NCBI GenBank assembly: GCA_040216735.1
Contig: JAVJOO010000010.1
Coordinates: forward strand, 99,315 to 163,314
Source of the DNA: Alphaproteobacteria bacterium
GTDB lineage: Bacteria; Pseudomonadota; Alphaproteobacteria; SHVP01
Direction: 5' to 3'
Length of the DNA: 64,000 bases
Made by a program: the position numbers and the translations under genes. This document shows, in pieces, positions 61,255 through 64,000 of the stretch. How positions within the stretch are numbered: the stretch's first letter is position 1; each line of letters begins with the position of its first letter. The notes under the pieces are model-generated. The model did not search any database. It saw only the letters and a list, made by a program, of their open reading frames with translations, and had not been told where the DNA came from.

Positions 61255-62076
61255 GGTACTGACAAGTTAAGTCGTCCAAGGCGAAAAGAACCCTGCTGCT
61301 GCGCAGGTTCAAGCGGCGATGGTCGCAACCTCCCAGGCCCGATCAGCTAGGGCTCTCAGGCTCCGAAGGGTTCGCCGCGAGATCAGGTGGGGCTGGATAT
61401 TGAAGGTGTTGTAGAAGGCAGCGTGAGCGGCAAGGAACCGTTGGGCTGAGCCCTGCGACTTGAACTTCTGCAGCTTTCGCTCCCGGCGCCGGATTGCCAG
61501 GTGGGAATTTTCGGCTCGGTTGTTTTCGCGCATGCCGCCCGGCCGATGGCGGTTCGCCAGGTTCAGATCCGAGACCGCCGCACCATACGACGCCAACCCG
61601 TCGGTGGTGATCGTTTCCGGGTTGACGCCCTGGTTCTTCAGAAGTCTGCGTAGAAGCTTCAAGGCAGCGGCCATGTTGCGGCGTTTCTGCACCAGGACAT
61701 CCAGCACCTCGCCCTCGTCGTCGACCGCGCGCCAGAGGTACATCCGGCGCCCGGCGATCTTCACCACCATTTCGTCCAGATGCCAGCGGCCGGTGGGGCG
61801 ATCACGGCGCCGACGGAGGTTGGACGCGATCAGCGGCCCAAATTTGTTGACCCAGCAGCGCACGGTCTCGCGGCTGACCTCGATGCCGCGCTGCGCCATC
61901 AGTTCCTCGACATCCCGGATACTCAGAGTGAAACGGAAGTACAGCCAGACGGCGTGCCGGATCGCATCCGGTGGGAACCTGTGACGTTTGAACGAGATTG
62001 GCGGCATATTCTCCTCTGGATCGGGCGCAACCTAGGCCACAATCCAGAGACAAGTTAGCGTTAGCCTGCCAGCACC
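61255..62076 (-). mobile_element. IS6-family insertion sequence, about 822 bp
   Basis: One transposase gene is bounded by imperfect terminal repeats GGTACTGACAAGTTAA (from 61255) and GGTGCTGGCAGGCTAA (reverse strand, ending 62076), 12 of 16 matching. No 8-bp target duplication is seen (GTCTGGAG versus ATCGATCG), so the flanks have probably recombined. It truncates a DUF5681 gene on its right. A partial related copy lies at 63563-63786. Confidence 0.85.
61309..62007 (-). CDS. IS6-family transposase
   Basis: A 232-residue DDE transposase: KRHRFPPDAIRHAVWLYFR, HTH LSIRDVEELMAQRGIEVS, catalytic Asp in GRWHLDEMVVKI, Asp in TTDGLASYGAA and Glu in NRAENSHLAIRRRER. The C-terminal FLAAHAAFYNTFN is typical. 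Full length and undamaged. Confidence 0.95.
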   Translation of the reverse strand: MPPISFKRHRFPPDAIRHAVWLYFRFTLSIRDVEELMAQRGIEVSRETVRCWVNKFGPLIASNLRRRRDRPTGRWHLDEMVVKIAGRRMYLWRAVDDEGEVLDVLVQKRRNMAAALKLLRRLLKNQGVNPETITTDGLASYGAAVSDLNLANRHRPGGMRENNRAENSHLAIRRRERKLQKFKSQGSAQRFLAAHAAFYNTFNIQPHLISRRTLRSLRALADRAWEVATIAA

Positions 62077-62517
62077 ATCGATCGAACGCTGACCATTACG
62101 CAGAACGGCCGGTCGCGTGAGGCCAGCGTCGACGAGGCGCTGCAGCACAAGACCTACCTCGATGCCCTCGCCGGTAACCGTGCTGCCTGTCGTCAGGTTC
62201 TAAAGATGATCGCGAAGCGGGAAAAGGCGATAGCCGCGAAGGCGCCGCCTGCACCGGCAGCGACAAGGATCATGGAGCCCAAGGACCCGAGAAACGCCGA
62301 CGAGGCGCTCTTGATCCTCGGGGTCGCCTCGCCCGACACGAAGTGGGGCGGTTCCCCGGACGATGAACGCGAACGGCTGTTGCTGGAACCGTGGGCGGTA
62401 GAGGCGGCGCTCGCCCGACGCGGCGCGCGCCGGCTGTCGGCACGGGACATCGAAGAGGCGCGGCGGTCCACGCGCGATGCGAATAGCCTGTCCTGGCCCC
62501 CGCCGGTCGAAGAATGA
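62077..62517 (+). pseudogene. 5'-truncated DUF5681-type gene
   Basis: An open frame enters from the IS6 end and encodes DRTLTITQNGRSREASVDEA, then LQHKTYLDALAGNRAACRQ, ILGVASPDTKWGG and a C-terminal SWPPPVEE. It has the VDEAL...ALAGN layout of the DUF5681 helical part but lacks the GNPKGRPKG start, removed by the IS. Its stop overlaps the next DUF5681 gene as ATGA, so the two were a tandem pair. Confidence 0.75.
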
Positions 62518-63092
62518 CAGAAGAACTGAACCCCGATCGGAGCACGGGAGAGGACGCTCCAGACGCTATCGGCTATCGCCATCCGCCCACATCAACACGC
62601 TTCAAAAAGGGCCACAGCGGTAACCCAAAGGGAAGACCCAAGGGCCGCAAAAATGGGCTGCCCTAGGATGCCGTGCTCGGGCAGAAGGTGACGATCCGCG
62701 AGGACGGCGTCGAACGTCAGGTCGGTGCTGCCGAAGCATTCCTCTTGTACATCACCAAGCGGGGTCTCGAAGGTGACGGCCCAGCCGCCCGCGCGACCAT
62801 GGCTGCCATCGAAGTGGCTCGTGCCGCGCGGGGTGGCGTCAGCGACGCCCTGACCATCATCGTCAGAATCGTATCTCCGGGCAGTATTAGTGGTGGGCTC
62901 ACCGCGCTCCGCATGGCGGTGAAGCATGATCGCTACCGGCCGACGGCGCGGATCGCGCTCGAACCATGGTTGGTGGAAAAGGCGCTCGAACGACTCGGTG
63001 ATCGCCGACTGTCGCGCGAGGAGCAGTCGAAGGTATGGAAGGCAACACGGACGCCGAAGAAAGTGAAGTGGCCCGACTGGTGGAAAATTTGA
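62514..63092 (+). pseudogene. DUF5681 protein gene with an in-frame amber codon
   Basis: The frame begins at ATG 62514 (overlapping the previous stop) and encodes the DUF5681 signature FKKGHSGNPKGRPKGRKNG, then reaches TAG at 62664-62666 where relatives have Tyr (G-L-P-Y-D-A-V-L-G), and continues intact through VTIREDGVERQVGAAEAFLL to PDWWKI. Without the TAG it is 192 codons long. A GTG at 62673 could start a shortened product missing the signature. Confidence 0.8.
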
Positions 63093-63488
63093 GAATGACG
63101 GATCGGCAGGTTTAAGGCTCATAACTGACACGTGAACCCGGTTTAGTGCGAGGAGACCCCTGTCGCTTCGCTGATTCAAGCGGCAACCGGAGTGGCTTCC
63201 CACGCCGGTCGGATTGAAACGGACAGCGGTTACAACAAGGTCGCCAACCAAGTTTCCAAGTGGTTGCGGCCTTCGGACTCCTGAAAACTTGTAACCCTTA
63301 GATATTCGCTTAGGGAATAGGCGATTCTCGTTGTTTCGCCTGTCGTGCAGAGGCGGCGCGGCCCCTCGGGGAGCACCTCAGGCGGCGGTGTCGCGAAAGC
63401 TTAACGGAACTGCCATGGATCGCTTGATCCGGATCAAGCCAGCCGCTCGGTCGGCGTAGTCTACTGATCCACGAAGGAGGCAGAGGCC
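63093..63488. other. Intergenic stretch before the uspA fragment
   Basis: 396 bases without a gene I can support. A GAAGGAGG ribosome site at its right end belongs to the truncated universal stress protein gene. No repeat or tRNA is evident. Confidence 0.55.
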
Positions 63489-63578
63489 ATGTTCAAGATA
63501 ATTCGTGTCGCGGTCGATGGCTCGCGTCATGGCGAGCAGGCCGCACGGACAGCCGGAGCACTGGTACTGAAAAGTTAA
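63489..63578 (+). pseudogene. Universal stress protein (UspA) fragment cut by an IS remnant
   Basis: Well-placed ATG after GAAGGAGG, encoding MFKIIRVAVDGSRHGEQAAR and TAGAL before it runs into the IS6 terminal repeat at 63563 and stops at 63576-63578. The start IRVAVDGS is the UspA opening strand and nucleotide loop; about 115 residues are missing. Confidence 0.8.
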
Positions 63579-63786
63579 GTCGTCCAAGGCGAAAAGATTC
63601 CTGCTGCTTCACATGCTCAAGCCGCGATGGTCGCAAAGTCCCACGCCCGATTAACTAGGGCTCTCAGGCTCCGAAGAGTTCGTCGGGAGATCAGGTGAGG
63701 CGGGATATTGAAGGTGTTGTAGAATGCGGCGTGTGCGGCAAGGAAGCGTTGGGCTGAGCCCTGCGATTTGAACTTCTGCTGCTTTA
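63563..63786 (-). mobile_element. Partial second IS6-family copy
   Basis: Starts with the same terminal repeat GGTACTGAAAAGTTAAGTC and shares the transposase 3' end (SQGSAQRFLAAHAAFYNTFN, HLISRRTLRSLRAL) with the full element at 61255, at clearly less than 100% identity. It breaks off near 63786, where unrelated DNA begins, creating a chimeric 85-codon frame (63617-63874) of no likely function. Confidence 0.88.
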
Positions 63787-63965
63787 GAGACAAAGCAGCA
63801 GCGCTAAATCCGCCCGAAATCTCACCGGCTATCGCGATAATTTTTTTCAAACGTTGGAAGTCCTTAATCTTCACTCGGTCGAGGTCAAAGGGTGGGAATG
63901 GGTTTTCTGGTTGCGGGGAATAAAAACGACAAACACGAACAGCGGTTAGCTACTAGGCATCATCG

Positions 63966-64000
<35 letters not shown>

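Noticed and set aside
63617..63874. 85-codon frame at the right end as a gene
   Set aside because: It is a chimera of flanking DNA and the tail of a truncated IS6 transposase.

Overview
The DNA is GC-rich and its core genes look alphaproteobacterial (Rhodospirillales-like is my best guess; the family is not certain). The first 6.3 kb is ordinary chromosome: gatA (5' end outside the window) and gatB, a cobalamin-type metal-receptor protein, two tandem YfcG-like glutathione transferases, a YbaK-type tRNA deacylase and a tRNA-Ser(GCT). From about 6.4 kb to the right edge nearly everything is accessory DNA.

Region 6.4-25.3 kb, next to the tRNA, is a defence-type island. It starts with a large serine recombinase and DUF2924 partner, then a three-gene operon (Gp37/Gp68 three-Cys protein, TcmP, Mrr-like nuclease) and a decayed methyltransferase-like gene. 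The most unusual unit follows at 12.7-17.0 kb: a P-loop kinase fused to an adenylosuccinate-synthetase homologue in which the catalytic Asp is Ser, as in phage PurZ of 2-aminoadenine (Z) synthesis; a divergent HD phosphohydrolase resembling DatZ in architecture; a DUF7002 protein; and a protein with ATP-grasp/PPDK-like segments. After it come a helicase with a small Cys protein and a divergent DUF2779 gene, a TIR-like remnant, an LRAT-like protein with a membrane-anchored HTH regulator, and a PD-(D/E)XK gene split by a 1,216-bp IS3-family element with clean 4-bp target duplications.

Region 25.4-33.9 kb is a prophage packaging remnant (ParB-methyltransferase, DUF5681 protein, TerL, HTH-like protein), followed by the mobile mystery proteins A/B (Fic) pair, an HTH regulator divergent from a second Mrr-like endonuclease with a palindromic operator between them, and small secreted or membrane proteins.

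Region 34-60.6 kb is a metal-resistance and envelope-redox island. It has a ynfA with two amber codons, an arsenate operon (arsR-arsC fusion, GAPDH, arsJ), mercury genes (merR, merF, a CcdA-like membrane protein, merA) with two near-identical MerR operators about 1.5 kb apart, a rhodanese/methyltransferase frame broken by two ambers, a Tat-exported multicopper oxidase, lspA, a cytochrome c and a BNR-repeat protein. A run of thioredoxin-fold proteins follows (SCO, two TlpA-like, DsbD, CcmG-like, DsbA-like) with a DUF3179 protein and an M23 peptidase. It ends with a Zn/Cd/Pb-type P-ATPase divergent from its MerR-family regulator across a typical 19-bp-spacer promoter.

The right end (60.6-64 kb) is decayed: TTCCCTG inverted repeats, an IS6-family element cutting a DUF5681 gene, a second DUF5681 gene with an amber codon, a truncated universal stress protein gene cut by a partial second IS6 copy, and a (CCG)n tract at the edge.
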